Notes under the pieces: model-generated
What the model was told of the DNA's origin: nothing
The model's database searches: none
The model's input: only the letters and a program-made list of their open reading frames with translations
Assembly: GCA_016927315.1 (NCBI GenBank)
Contig: JAFGMV010000095.1
Coordinates: forward strand, 24,976 to 88,975
Origin: Anaerolineales bacterium
GTDB lineage: Bacteria > Chloroflexota > Anaerolineae > Anaerolineales > Villigracilaceae
Length of the DNA: 64,000 nucleotides
Reading direction: 5' to 3'
Position numbers and translations under genes: made by a program
In this document: positions 51,978 through 61,386 of the stretch, piece by piece
Layout: each line of letters begins with the position of its first letter
Position numbering within the stretch: position 1 is the stretch's first letter

Positions 51978-53957
51978 TTATTTCTCTTCGATGATCTCGG
52001 TATAGTCCTTGGTGACGGTATCTTTGATGCTGGCGCCCAGCAGGGTGATCAGTTCAGCCGCCAGCAGGGCTTTTTTCTTGGCATCTTTGCGGCTCCAGGT
52101 GGTGCTCTTCACTTCCAGGAAGCTGCCCAGGTCGGGCTTTTCGAAGTGGTCGAGATTGACGAAAAATTCGGTCTTCTTGAAATTCACCAGCCAGCGCAGG
52201 CGCTTCTTTTCGATCACGATCTCAGACTGCGGCTTAAAGTATTCCCGGTAGAAGCGCAGGGTATGCGCGGCCGGCGCCAGGAAGCGGCTGCGGGAGAGAA
52301 GTACATCCTGGTCGAAGTGTTCTTCCCGGCTGGGGCCGATCAGGGTCAGGCGTGAGCGCACGCTGGCAACGTTCCCCTTGCTGTCGATCAGGTCGTCTTC
52401 CCGAAAGCGCAGCCGCCCCTGCTTGTGGTCCTCGAAGTAGAAATAGTTATCGTACTGGTGATAGTTCTTGAAGCGGATGATCTCGATCGCGGGGTTGTCC
52501 AGCGCATCCCGGACGGTCTCCAGATCCTGGATCTTGACCTTGACCTGCACTTCGAATGATTCCTGTTCGGAAGAACCACCCAGGGCGATCAGCTTCGACA
52601 GGACGGACTGCTCGCGCTCGATCAGGAATGCGTCGATACGGCGGGCGTATTCATTCGCTTGTTTCAACAGGCTCACTTCGTCCAACGTCTGCAGGACCCG
52701 TTCGCGCATCAGCCATTTGCCGTTGACCATCACATCGGTAACGTCGCTTGATTTGGCGGCGTAAACGATCTGGGCGTAGGCGTTGTCGACATTGCGCTGG
52801 AAGCGCGGGGCGTTGTGCAGCGGGGAGGTGTCGACCAGGATCATGTCTGCCCGCTTGCCCACTTCCAGGGAGCCGGTCAGGCGCCCGATGTGCAAGGCCC
52901 TGGCCCCCAGGCGGGTGGCCATGCTGAGGGCTTCTACCGCCGGGACGACCGTCGGGTCTTCACTGACGCCTTTGGCCAGGATGGCCGCCAGGCGCACTTC
53001 CTCGAACATATCCAGGTCGTTGTTGGAAGCCGATCCGTCGGTACCGATGCCGACATTGATCCCCAGCTCCCGCATCTTGGATACCGGTGCAAAGCCCGAG
53101 GCCAGTTTCAGGTTGGAGGTCGGGTTGTGGGCCACGCCGACCCCGGCTTTGTGCAGGGTCCGCATTTCTCCCAGGTCGACATGCACACAGTGGGCGGCCA
53201 GCACCTTGGCGTCGAACAGGCCAAGCTTCTTGACGTAGGGGATGACCGGCATGCCGGTCTCGTTGCGCATGGTCTCGCGTTCCTGGAGGGTCTCAGCCAG
53301 GTGGGTGTGCAGCGGCACGTCGAACTCTACCGCCAATTCGGCCGCGGCGCGCAGGATCTCGTCCGTGCAGGTGTAGGGCGCATGCGGGGCGACTGAGGGT
53401 ACGATCAGTTCGTGGCCCTTCCAGCGCTGGATGAAGTCACGCGCCATCGCCAGCGAATCTTCGTAGGTCTCTGCGTCTGGGGAAGGGAACTTCAGCACTG
53501 TTTGGGCGCATAAGGCCCGCAGCCCGGCCTGGGCGGTGGCTTTGGCCACGTCTTCTTCGAAATAGTACATATCGGCGAAGGTGGTGACGCCGGTCTTGAT
53601 CAGCTCGGCGCAGGCCAGCTGCGTCCCCAGGCGGACGAATTCCGGGGAGACGAACTCGCGCTCTACCGGCATCATATAACCCATCAGCCAGACATCCAGC
53701 CGGAGGTCATCGGCCAACCCGCGCAGCAGGGTCATGGGCACATGGGTGTGGGCGTTGATCAGCCCGGGCATCAGCACTTTCCCCTGACAGTCGATGGTTT
53801 CCCTGGCCTGGTATGCGCCGTTCAGCTCTGCTTCAGGCCCAACGGCGACAATCGAGTCTCCTTTTACTGCGACTGCACCCGACTCATATTGGTTCAGGTC
53901 ATCATCCATGCAAAGGACGAGTGCGTTTGTGAACAGGGTATCTATAGCTGTTTCCAT
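51978..53957 (-). CDS. MtaD-type deaminase fused to a CYTH domain
   Basis: The 659-residue fusion has an N-terminal amidohydrolase (residues about 1-440): LMPGLINAHTHVPMT, PHAPYTCTDE, HLAETLQE, AHCVHVD and GTDGSASNNDLDM, typical of 5'-methylthioadenosine/S-adenosylhomocysteine deaminases (MtaD). The C-terminal 190 residues resemble a CYTH triphosphate-tunnel enzyme: SFEVQVKVKI, RSRLTLIGPS, SFLEVKSTTWSRKDAKK. The CYTH ExExK motif reads E-V-Q-V-K here, losing one metal Glu. AAGGAG before the ATG at 53957 supports the start. The stop is followed by a terminator. Confidence 0.88.
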   Translation of the reverse strand: METAIDTLFTNALVLCMDDDLNQYESGAVAVKGDSIVAVGPEAELNGAYQARETIDCQGKVLMPGLINAHTHVPMTLLRGLADDLRLDVWLMGYMMPVEREFVSPEFVRLGTQLACAELIKTGVTTFADMYYFEEDVAKATAQAGLRALCAQTVLKFPSPDAETYEDSLAMARDFIQRWKGHELIVPSVAPHAPYTCTDEILRAAAELAVEFDVPLHTHLAETLQERETMRNETGMPVIPYVKKLGLFDAKVLAAHCVHVDLGEMRTLHKAGVGVAHNPTSNLKLASGFAPVSKMRELGINVGIGTDGSASNNDLDMFEEVRLAAILAKGVSEDPTVVPAVEALSMATRLGARALHIGRLTGSLEVGKRADMILVDTSPLHNAPRFQRNVDNAYAQIVYAAKSSDVTDVMVNGKWLMRERVLQTLDEVSLLKQANEYARRIDAFLIEREQSVLSKLIALGGSSEQESFEVQVKVKIQDLETVRDALDNPAIEIIRFKNYHQYDNYFYFEDHKQGRLRFREDDLIDSKGNVASVRSRLTLIGPSREEHFDQDVLLSRSRFLAPAAHTLRFYREYFKPQSEIVIEKKRLRWLVNFKKTEFFVNLDHFEKPDLGSFLEVKSTTWSRKDAKKKALLAAELITLLGASIKDTVTKDYTEIIEEK

Positions 53958-54007
53958 TCGTAGCTCCTTAGCCTGTAATTCGTACTCTGGTTGACAATCA
54001 AAGCGGG

Positions 54008-55009
54008 TTACTTCTTCTTATTCGGTTCCCAGTTGAGGAAGACTTCCAGGATGCGAACATTCTGATCGAAATCCGTGTCGTTGTGGTTGGTCAGTTCAAT
54101 ATCGACAGAAGGGATGTTCATGGTGGAAGAGGCCCAATCTGTCAGGTTGCCGGTGTAATCGCAGCCGGTATCATAGGGGGGGTACCCGTAGCTGCTCACA
54201 TTGGCAAGCGCTCTGGCGAGCTGTTCCGATTCGTACAGGGTTGGGTAGCCGCCGGCGAAGATCCCCAGGGCTGCGCTGTGATAACTGATCAGGGCCCGGA
54301 GGTTATGGGTGGAAATAAAGTTGATCAGTGCTCTGGTCTCCGGTTCTGAGCCGGGGGAGGCGCCGCCGGTCAGGGTCAGGTAGTTCCAGCAGCCGTCCCG
54401 GTCCCAGTCGGTGGTCCAGCGGTAAGGCCAGTTATGGTTCAGGTCGACATTGTTGGCGTTGGCCCGGCCCCGGATGCCGTGCGCCCGGGCCTCTCCGTCC
54501 GGGTTGAGATTGCGCAGGACATAGAGTTTGACATCGTTGGGGATGATCTCGGGATGCCCGGTCAGGTGTTCAATCAACAGGTCGGCCAATACGATGGTGT
54601 TCCATTCACTGCCGCCGTGGATGCCGGCCACGATCATCTTCTCTTTGGGTCCGTCCCCAAAGGTGTACACCTCCAGGGGGCGTCCCTGGAGGCTGAAACC
54701 GATCACATCCGGCCGCTGGCCGTTCAGCAGGACAAAGGGGGTGGGTGTCTGGTAAACGATCTTTGTGCTCTGCGGCGGCGGCGTCAGTGTGGGCAGGTAG
54801 AGCGTGGTCGGCAGGGGTTTCGGGGAGAGTTGGTTTGGGTCGGCCGCGGGTGGATCGACTGCCAGGGGGGCGCCCTGGATTGGGGCGGCTTGTGCTGGCG
54901 CTGAGTTAGACCAATAGAGGAACCCAAAGGCTATCACCACGATCAAAACCATGTTTGCAGCCCAGATGCTGCCGATCAGGAGTGTCAGAGATTTTCTATT
55001 TTTTGCCAT
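54008..55009 (-). CDS. M14-family zinc carboxypeptidase, membrane-anchored
   Basis: The 333-residue protein has an N-terminal signal anchor (about 8-32), a Pro-rich linker (about 40-85) and an M14 domain. The zinc site HxxE is GIHGGSEWN, the substrate-binding Arg region is RNLNPDGEAR, then VDLNHNWPYRW, the second zinc His is SYHSAALG, and the catalytic Glu is in VDIELTNHND. It should act outside the membrane on peptides or cell-wall peptides. It overlaps cinA by 14 nt. Confidence 0.88.
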   Translation of the reverse strand: MAKNRKSLTLLIGSIWAANMVLIVVIAFGFLYWSNSAPAQAAPIQGAPLAVDPPAADPNQLSPKPLPTTLYLPTLTPPPQSTKIVYQTPTPFVLLNGQRPDVIGFSLQGRPLEVYTFGDGPKEKMIVAGIHGGSEWNTIVLADLLIEHLTGHPEIIPNDVKLYVLRNLNPDGEARAHGIRGRANANNVDLNHNWPYRWTTDWDRDGCWNYLTLTGGASPGSEPETRALINFISTHNLRALISYHSAALGIFAGGYPTLYESEQLARALANVSSYGYPPYDTGCDYTGNLTDWASSTMNIPSVDIELTNHNDTDFDQNVRILEVFLNWEPNKKK

Positions 55010-56159
55010 TTGCTTCCAACAGGTACAGGCGCAGGTGGTTGAGCGCCAGGTTGGCGGCCCACAGCGGAGCGGTTATTGGAGGCCCGCCGTAAAGCCGGTT
55101 GTAGGTCAGGGTTCCTGTTGTTGTTATCAAGATGATCTCAACCGTAATTTGTTTACCTTTTCTTTTTACCATTATACCGGCTGTAATGTCCGCGCCAAGC
55201 CGGAGGTGATGGTCTGCAGCGGCTGGCTGCAGGCTGCCGGAGGGAGCCGGTATCTCTACTCCTGCCTTGAACGCCGGTGTTCCAGCGGCACCAAGCATGA
55301 GTTTGAATGCGCCGCCTGTCCCGGCTTCCACCGCAGACAGCGTCCACTGGCGGCGTTCCAGCATCCCCAGGACCACCCCGGCCAGGGTTTCTTCATCAGT
55401 GCCGAAGATCATCTCTCCCAGCAGGCTGCGCATTTCCCTGTCGACATTGTCGATCATCCGGTCGGCTTCAGCTTCGTCCTTCGCCTTGGCCGAGATGCGG
55501 ATATCAACCGTCCCGGCATGGGCGGCCAGGCCGACGGTCGGATTGGTATGCGTTTCGTAATCCTCGATCAGCTCATCGATGAGGCTCTCGCCGCCTCCGG
55601 CGGTGTGCAGCAGGCGCACCTTGATGACCTGGTCGAGTTGGAAGCGTTCCCTCAGGTAGGGGAGGATGGTCTGCTGGAGGATTTGTTCCATTTCGCAGGG
55701 TACGCCTGGCAGCACGATAATGGCGCTGTCTTCCGTCTCCACAATGAAGCAGGGCGCAGTCCCGACCGGGTTTTCGATCCCGATAGCGCCCGTGGGCGCG
55801 TAAGCCTGTCTTTTCTGGTTTTCCCCGGCTGTGCGGCCGTAGCGGGCCATGCGTGCGATCACCTGCTGCCAGAGGTCTTCACGGAACTCCAATTCCAGGC
55901 CGGCGGCCAGCGCCACGGCCTGGCGGGTGGGGTCATCCACTGTGGGTCCCAGGCCGCCGGTGGTGATGATGATATCGGCGCGCTGCAGGGCGGCGCGGAT
56001 AGCGTCTGCGATCCGCTCGACGTTGTCACCGATGGTCTGGGTCCTGTAGAGGTCGATTCCCAGATCGCGTACTGTGCGTGCAATGAAGCGGGTGTTCGTA
56101 TCGACGATCTCTCCCAGCAGGAGTTCGGTTCCAATCGAGATGATTTCTGCGCTTGGCAT
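54996..56159 (-). CDS. cinA: CinA-like protein with degenerate amidase domain
   Basis: The 387-residue protein has the MoCF/COG1058 domain (about 1-170: SIGTELLLGEIVDTNTRFIA, IITTGGLGPTVDDPTRQA, VLPGVPCEMEQI) used in ADP-ribose pyrophosphatase activity. The C-terminal COG1546 domain is altered: the usual AESCTGG reads VEAGTGG, so the catalytic Ser is lost, and the later GGVVAYS-type strand is replaced. Nicotinamide-nucleotide amidase activity is therefore unlikely. It lies between AMP nucleosidase and carboxypeptidase genes. Confidence 0.9.
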   Translation of the reverse strand: MPSAEIISIGTELLLGEIVDTNTRFIARTVRDLGIDLYRTQTIGDNVERIADAIRAALQRADIIITTGGLGPTVDDPTRQAVALAAGLELEFREDLWQQVIARMARYGRTAGENQKRQAYAPTGAIGIENPVGTAPCFIVETEDSAIIVLPGVPCEMEQILQQTILPYLRERFQLDQVIKVRLLHTAGGGESLIDELIEDYETHTNPTVGLAAHAGTVDIRISAKAKDEAEADRMIDNVDREMRSLLGEMIFGTDEETLAGVVLGMLERRQWTLSAVEAGTGGAFKLMLGAAGTPAFKAGVEIPAPSGSLQPAAADHHLRLGADITAGIMVKRKGKQITVEIILITTTGTLTYNRLYGGPPITAPLWAANLALNHLRLYLLEANGKK

Positions 56160-56167
56160 GCTGTCTC

Positions 56168-56938
56168 TTAGAACCGCAGGTGTTTGACGGTCAGCCCATT
56201 GTTGATGAGCTGGTTCAACGAATCGATCCCGATGTGGATGTGCTTCTCAACGAAATTCGCTGTCACCTTGCGGTCGCTGTCTTCTGTTTTAACACCGCTT
56301 GAGATCATCGGCTGGTCCGAAACAAGCAGCAGGGCGCCGGTGGGGATGCGGTTGTAAAACCCGGTGGTAAAGAGGGTGGCGGTTTCCATATCAATGGCAG
56401 TGGCGCGGATCTTTTCCAGGTACGCTTTGAAGGCGGCATCGTGTTCCCAGACGCGCCGGTTGGTTGAGTAGACTGTCCCGGTCCAATAATCGCGCCCGTA
56501 ATCCCGGATGGTGGTCGAGACTGCTTTTTGCAGGTTGAAGGCTGGCAGGGCAGGAACTTCCGGTGGGAAATAGTCGTTGGAAGTGCCTTCCCCGCGAATA
56601 GCGGCGATGGGTAAGATCAGGTCGCCGATCCGGGTGATTTCCTTTAGCCCGCCGCACTTTCCCAGGAAGAGAATGGCTTTGGGCGTGATCGCGCTGAGCA
56701 GGTCCATGACCAGTGCGGCATTCGGGCTGCCGAGCCCGAAATTGATGATCGTGATCCCGCCGGCTGTGGCGTTGAGCATCGGGTATTCTTTCCCGCAGGT
56801 CTCGACATCGTGCCATTTGGCGAACTGCCGGACGTAATTGTCGAAGTTCGTCAGCAGGATATATTTCGAGAACTGTTCCAGGTGTCTGCCGGTGTAGCGC
56901 GGCAGCCAGTTTGAAACGATCTGTTCTTTTGTCTCCAT
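56168..56938 (-). CDS. short-form AMP nucleosidase
   Basis: The 256-residue phosphorylase-fold protein matches the AMP nucleosidase short group (about 260 residues, without the N-terminal extension of E. coli Amn). GITIINFGLGSPNAALVMDL and LFLGKCGGLKEI form the phosphate/ribose site, and ATAIDMETATLFTTGF carries the purine-site Glu-Met-Glu. It would hydrolyse AMP to adenine and ribose-5-phosphate. AAAGGA precedes the ATG. The nucleotide theme continues in the MtaD gene downstream. Confidence 0.86.
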   Translation of the reverse strand: METKEQIVSNWLPRYTGRHLEQFSKYILLTNFDNYVRQFAKWHDVETCGKEYPMLNATAGGITIINFGLGSPNAALVMDLLSAITPKAILFLGKCGGLKEITRIGDLILPIAAIRGEGTSNDYFPPEVPALPAFNLQKAVSTTIRDYGRDYWTGTVYSTNRRVWEHDAAFKAYLEKIRATAIDMETATLFTTGFYNRIPTGALLLVSDQPMISSGVKTEDSDRKVTANFVEKHIHIGIDSLNQLINNGLTVKHLRF

Positions 56939-56954
56939 GATATCCTTTCCAACA

Positions 56955-56990
56955 AAAAAAGCGCAGAGGTGTCTAATTGTACCTCTGCGC
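56955..56990 (-). terminator. terminator of the liv operon
   Basis: GCGCAGAGGT (56961-56970), a 10-nt loop, ACCTCTGCGC (56981-56990). On the minus strand the stem is followed by a run of T (A tract at 56954-56960) and lies 23 nt after the stop of livF. Confidence 0.9.
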
Positions 56991-57012
56991 CGGCTTGACT
57001 GACAATCTGATT

Positions 57013-57726
57013 CTATTCCATTCCCAGGTAAGCCTTCTGCACCATTTCGTTTTGTTTCAGGTTCGCGGCGGTGTCGCTGAGGACAATTTCACCTGTTTGT
57101 AGCACATACCCGCGGTTGGCTACCGAAAGCGCCATGAGCGCATTCTGCTCGACCAGCAGGATGGTGGTGCCTTCCTGATTGATCTGTTGGATGGTCTCGA
57201 AGATGCTCTCGACGAGAATGGGCGCCAATCCCATCGAAGGTTCGTCCAACAGGAGAAGTGTTGGGTGGGCCATAAGCGCCCGGCCGATAGCAAGCATTTG
57301 TTGTTCGCCGCCCGAGAGGGTCCCGGCCACCTGTTTGCGGCGCTCTTTCAGGCGGGGAAAGATCTCGAAGACCCGTTCCAGGTCTGCTTCAACACCTTTA
57401 CGGTCTCTGCGGATGTAGGCGCCCATGTCGAGATTTTCTGCAACGGACAGGCGGGCAAAAACCCCTCGTCCCTCAGGGACCATCGAAACACTTTTGGAAA
57501 CGATCTCGTGGGGTTTGTAGGCGCCAAGCTCTTCACCGTTCAGGCGGATGCTGCCCCGGCTTGTCTTGCGCAAACCGGAGATCGACCGCAGGGTGGTTGT
57601 TTTACCGGCGCCGTTCCCGCCGATCAGTGTCACGATCTCACCTTGCTCAACACTTAACGAGACGCCTTTGAGCGCATGGATGTTGTCATAATATGTGTGG
57701 ATATTGTGTACTTCAAGCATGGGCAT
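57013..57726 (-). CDS. livF: branched-chain amino acid ABC transporter ATPase LivF
   Basis: The 237-residue ABC ATPase has Walker A LIGGNGAGKTTTLRS, signature LSGGEQQML and Walker B LLLLDEPSMGLAP, as in LivF. It powers uptake with LivG and the two permeases. Start 57726 (MPMLEVHN) has a second possible ATG at 57720. It is the last gene of the liv operon, 18 nt after livG, and is followed by a terminator. Confidence 0.95.
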   Translation of the reverse strand: MPMLEVHNIHTYYDNIHALKGVSLSVEQGEIVTLIGGNGAGKTTTLRSISGLRKTSRGSIRLNGEELGAYKPHEIVSKSVSMVPEGRGVFARLSVAENLDMGAYIRRDRKGVEADLERVFEIFPRLKERRKQVAGTLSGGEQQMLAIGRALMAHPTLLLLDEPSMGLAPILVESIFETIQQINQEGTTILLVEQNALMALSVANRGYVLQTGEIVLSDTAANLKQNEMVQKAYLGME

Positions 57727-57744
57727 AATCGTTTACTCTTCCCA

Positions 57745-58548
57745 TCATACTGATTTTTCTGCGATGTTCTGGAGCCCGGAGGCCGCCCCGCGTCCCAGGT
57801 AGGCTTCAATAACCATTGGGTTGCCCTGGATTTCCAGAGGGGTTCCTTCGGCGATCTTCGATCCGTAATCCAGTACGGCAATCTGTTCGCTGACGCCCAT
57901 CACCACGCGCATATCGTGTTCAATCATGAGGATCGTGATCCCTAGTTCGTCGCGCAGCTGCCGGATGAAGTGCATCATATCGCTTGATTCATGCGGATTC
58001 ATGCCGGCAGTCGGTTCGTCGAGCAGCAGCAGCTTTGGATTGCTGGCCAGCGCCCGGGCGACTTCTAACCGTCTCTGGGCGCCATACGGCAAGTTGCGGG
58101 CCAGGTGGTCGCCCAGTCCGCTCAGCCCTACGAACTGCAGCAGGCGCCGCCCTTCTTCGAGGGCTTCTTTTTCTTCCCGTTTCAACCTCGGGGTGTGCAG
58201 GATCGCTTCGGCCAGATTGCTGTGCATCTGGGAATGAAAGCCGACCATGATGTTTTCGATGGCAGTCATGTTCGAGAACAGGCGGATATTCTGGTAGGTT
58301 CGGGCAATGCCGCGGTAGGTGATTTTATCTGGGGTAAGGCCGAGCAGCGATTTACCGTCGAAAATGATCTCACCGGCATCCGGTGAGTAAAAACCGGTGA
58401 TGCAGTTGTAGAAGGTGGTCTTCCCGGCCCCGTTGGGTCCGATGACGCTGAAAATGGATTTCTCGGGGACTGCCAGGTCGACGCTGTTGACGGCTGTCAG
58501 GCCTCCAAATTGTTTGGTCAGTTTGCGGGTTTCGAGTACGATGCTCAT
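57745..58548 (-). CDS. livG: branched-chain amino acid ABC transporter ATPase LivG
   Basis: The 267-residue ABC ATPase has Walker A VIGPNGAGKTTFYNC. The signature region is degenerate, reading ARNLPYGAQRRLEVAR as is usual in LivG, and Walker B is LLLLDEPTAGMNPHES. Overlaps livM by 4 nt (ATGA), so it is made with it. Confidence 0.95.
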   Translation of the reverse strand: MSIVLETRKLTKQFGGLTAVNSVDLAVPEKSIFSVIGPNGAGKTTFYNCITGFYSPDAGEIIFDGKSLLGLTPDKITYRGIARTYQNIRLFSNMTAIENIMVGFHSQMHSNLAEAILHTPRLKREEKEALEEGRRLLQFVGLSGLGDHLARNLPYGAQRRLEVARALASNPKLLLLDEPTAGMNPHESSDMMHFIRQLRDELGITILMIEHDMRVVMGVSEQIAVLDYGSKIAEGTPLEIQGNPMVIEAYLGRGAASGLQNIAEKSV

Positions 58549-60140
58549 GAGGGGCTGCTCCCTTCGCTGGCGTCAGCTGTATCCGGGGGCGCTTGAGATT
58601 TGTCGGTGTGCTGCAGTTCCAGTTTTTGACGCGAACCGGGGATCAGGCCCTCAGGGCGTATGACCATCATGACCACCAGCAGTACGCCGAAGAACAGGAC
58701 GCGGTAGTTTTCCAACTGGCGCAGGATTTCCGGAAGCCCCTTGAGTACAAAGGCGCCGGCAATGACCCCGGGGATACTTCCCATCCCACCGACGATCACC
58801 AGCGAGAGCACATTGATGGAGACCATCAGGCTGTGATCTTCCGGACCGGTGAACTGGTTGCGGGATGCGAACAGAATGCCGCCCAGGCCTGCGAACGCAG
58901 CGCCGATGGCGAAAGCCATCAGCTTATGGGTGAGTGTGTTTATTCCCATGGCCTGCGCGACAGTCTCGTCTTCGCGCATGGCTTCCCAGGCCCGTCCAAC
59001 CCGCGAGTTTTGCAGGCGGTTAGTGACAAAGATGACCAGCAGGCACCCAAGGGTGATCAACCAGACGAAATTGACATCACTGTTGAAAGGTTTCCCGAAA
59101 AGTGTCGGTGCGCCGACGTTGAAGACGCCTTTTGGGCCTCCAGAGAAGGGCGTCAGCAGGACGCTCTTGCTTAAGATACGGATGATCTCGCCAAACCCCA
59201 GGGTTACAATAGCCAGGTAATCTCCGCGCATCCGGAGTACCGGGATACCGAGCAGGATACCCGTCAGGGAAGCGAGGATGATGCCGATTGGGAGCACCAG
59301 CCAGAAGGACCACTGCAAGTTGTGGGGCGTGGGGGCGGTCAATAGCGCAACAGAGTAGGCGCCAATCGCGAAGAAGGCGACATATCCCAGGTCTAGCAGT
59401 CCGGCCATACCGACCACGATATTCAACCCGAGCCCAAGCAGAACGTAAATCCCGATCGTGCCGACCGTGTAGTTCCAATACTGGCCGATCTGCAGGGGCA
59501 TCAGGAAAACAAACAGCAGCAGCAGCCCGTAGACCACATAGCGGGTTAGCGGGTTGGCGCGGATCTTCAATACTTTTTCGTGATGAGTTAACGAGTTCCA
59601 GAGTTCTTTCCTGCGGGCGCCGATATTCTTGCGCCAGGTTGATCTGAGCACACCACGCCCGAACAAGCCGCCGAGCATACCCATGAGGGTCATGAATACC
59701 AGGTAAAAAAGCGCGCCCTGGAGCGGGGTTTTGTTGAGCAGGAAGATACGGATTACTTCCGGGAGGATCTGCGAGAGATATTCGTTGATTTTAACCCCGG
59801 CGGTGTTAAGCGACCCGACCAGGAAGGCCAAAGAGCCTGCGATCAGGCCGTGAACCGCACCGGCAAGGGCTCCTCCAATGAGCACATGTTTCCAGGTATC
59901 TTCCAGGCGGCTGTCCTTCCGGCTGCCCCGGGCGCCGGCCCAGATGCCGATCAGTCCCAGGAAGATCAACTGGTTGAACATGACCGCGGACAGTCCGAGT
60001 ATGCTGGACCCGGGCCTGCTTTTTGTGATGTCGCCGATCAGGTCGGCGGCGGTGCCGATGAAGTTGATCAGGAAGAGGAAGGTGGTGATGATTCCGAAGA
60101 TGATACCGGCGGTGGCAGCGTTTTTAAGATAGGCTTTCAT
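58545..60140 (-). CDS. livM: branched-chain amino acid ABC permease LivM with N-terminal extra domain
   Basis: The 531-residue protein is far longer than usual LivM (about 320-420). The permease part starts about residue 200 (LTRYVVYGLLLLFVFLMPLQ, LGLGLNIVVGMAGLLDLGYVAF, MGINTLTHKLMAFAIGAAFAG). The first 190 residues form an additional four-helix membrane region with a basic link (WRKNIGARRKELWNSLTHHE). The extra domain is not recognised. It shares one base with the livH stop. Confidence 0.92.
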   Translation of the reverse strand: MKAYLKNAATAGIIFGIITTFLFLINFIGTAADLIGDITKSRPGSSILGLSAVMFNQLIFLGLIGIWAGARGSRKDSRLEDTWKHVLIGGALAGAVHGLIAGSLAFLVGSLNTAGVKINEYLSQILPEVIRIFLLNKTPLQGALFYLVFMTLMGMLGGLFGRGVLRSTWRKNIGARRKELWNSLTHHEKVLKIRANPLTRYVVYGLLLLFVFLMPLQIGQYWNYTVGTIGIYVLLGLGLNIVVGMAGLLDLGYVAFFAIGAYSVALLTAPTPHNLQWSFWLVLPIGIILASLTGILLGIPVLRMRGDYLAIVTLGFGEIIRILSKSVLLTPFSGGPKGVFNVGAPTLFGKPFNSDVNFVWLITLGCLLVIFVTNRLQNSRVGRAWEAMREDETVAQAMGINTLTHKLMAFAIGAAFAGLGGILFASRNQFTGPEDHSLMVSINVLSLVIVGGMGSIPGVIAGAFVLKGLPEILRQLENYRVLFFGVLLVVMMVIRPEGLIPGSRQKLELQHTDKSQAPPDTADASEGSSPS

Positions 60141-61246
60141 CAGACCTTCTCCTCAGTCAGGACTTCGCCCATGATGCCGGTTGGTCGGAAGATCAGGACA
60201 AGTACCAGGATACCAAAGGCAATCACATCTTTGAGTTGGAAGCTCAGCCCTAGGATTGGCGGGCCTATGGCTTCAACGATCCCCAGGAAGAAACCGCCCA
60301 ACATGGCGCCCGGGATATTGCCGATGCCTCCCAGGACTGCAGCAGTAAAGGCTTTGATACCGGGAATAAACCCGACAAAATAATAGACCAGCCCCAGGTG
60401 GATCCCCCACATCACACCGGCTGCCCCAGCCATAGCCCCGCTGATGATAAACGTGCGGCTAATGACGCCGTCTACGTCAACACCCATCAAGGCCGCAACG
60501 GGTTTGTTTTCAGCAACAGCGCGCATCGCCCGACCCAGCCGGGTCCGCTGTACCAGGGTGAATAAACCAATCAGGATCAAAAACGAAAGGACAAAGGTCA
60601 GTGCGCCGGTATAGGGCAGGATGACAGTACCTTCGCCGACCGGGAATTCCCAACCGTTGCCGCGTGTCAGTACTTCGGGATTGAGATAATCCCGCCGCTG
60701 TGCCCCAAACAACAACTGGCCGGCGTTTTGCAGGAAAATCGAAGCCCCGATGGCCGAGATCAACGGTACCAGACGAGGTGCGCTCCTGAGCGGCCGGTAG
60801 GCGATCTTTTCGAGAAAATAACCGCTGAGAGCCGAAACGCTCATGCCGACGATAAAGGCCAGGAGCACTGAAATGACCGGTTGGGCGCTCAGGAAGGTGA
60901 GCTCTGGGTCGGCGGCGGTTGGGGTGGGAATGGCGTTGAGGGCTTCAAAAACAAAATAGCCTCCGAAGGCCCCGATCATCATGATCTCGCCATGGGCGAA
61001 ATTGATCATGAAAAGTATGCCATATACCAGGGTGTACCCGATCGCGATCAGGGCATATACGCTTCCCAGAATGAGACCTGCGATAGCAAAACGCATCCAC
61101 GTATCCGGGCCGTAGATGGGGTTTACTCTCAAGATTTCATTCAATCGCCAGAGGATATACCCGATAAACAAGGCGCCGATCACAAATTGGATCACCTGGT
61201 AGGCGCTGATGGATTTGATATTCTTAACGGCGTTATGAATACCCAT
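60140..61246 (-). CDS. livH: branched-chain amino acid ABC permease LivH
   Basis: The 368-residue permease has the LivH core (FAIAGLILGSVYALIAIGYT, LFMINFAHGEIMMIGAFGG, VAALMGVDVDGVISRTF, AVLGGIGNIPGAMLGG). The N-terminal 50 residues form an extra helix (YQVIQFVIGALFIGYILWRL) absent from most LivH proteins (about 290-310). It follows livK by 140 nt with a hairpin between them. Confidence 0.94.
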   Translation of the reverse strand: MGIHNAVKNIKSISAYQVIQFVIGALFIGYILWRLNEILRVNPIYGPDTWMRFAIAGLILGSVYALIAIGYTLVYGILFMINFAHGEIMMIGAFGGYFVFEALNAIPTPTAADPELTFLSAQPVISVLLAFIVGMSVSALSGYFLEKIAYRPLRSAPRLVPLISAIGASIFLQNAGQLLFGAQRRDYLNPEVLTRGNGWEFPVGEGTVILPYTGALTFVLSFLILIGLFTLVQRTRLGRAMRAVAENKPVAALMGVDVDGVISRTFIISGAMAGAAGVMWGIHLGLVYYFVGFIPGIKAFTAAVLGGIGNIPGAMLGGFFLGIVEAIGPPILGLSFQLKDVIAFGILVLVLIFRPTGIMGEVLTEEKV

Positions 61247-61311
61247 GAATTCTCCTCGTTAAATGAGCCAGGGCGATACTCACACTGGCACATTCGTGGG
61301 GAAATACATAA

Positions 61312-61342
61312 CTGCGGGGCAAGCCCCTCGCCTGCCCCGCAG
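61312..61342 (-). terminator. hairpin between livK and livH
   Basis: CTGCGGGGCA (61312-61321) pairs with TGCCCCGCAG (61333-61342). On the minus strand it lies after livK and before livH. The following T content is weak. It probably lowers permease expression or protects the livK mRNA end, as seen in other ABC operons; this is inference. Confidence 0.5.
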
Positions 61343-61386
61343 AGGGTGTCGATCAGTGATTTCTGATGGACGGTATTTCTGTGAAG

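Noticed and set aside
54951..56171. 406-residue plus frame opposite cinA
   Set aside because: Shadow of cinA; no start signal or domain.
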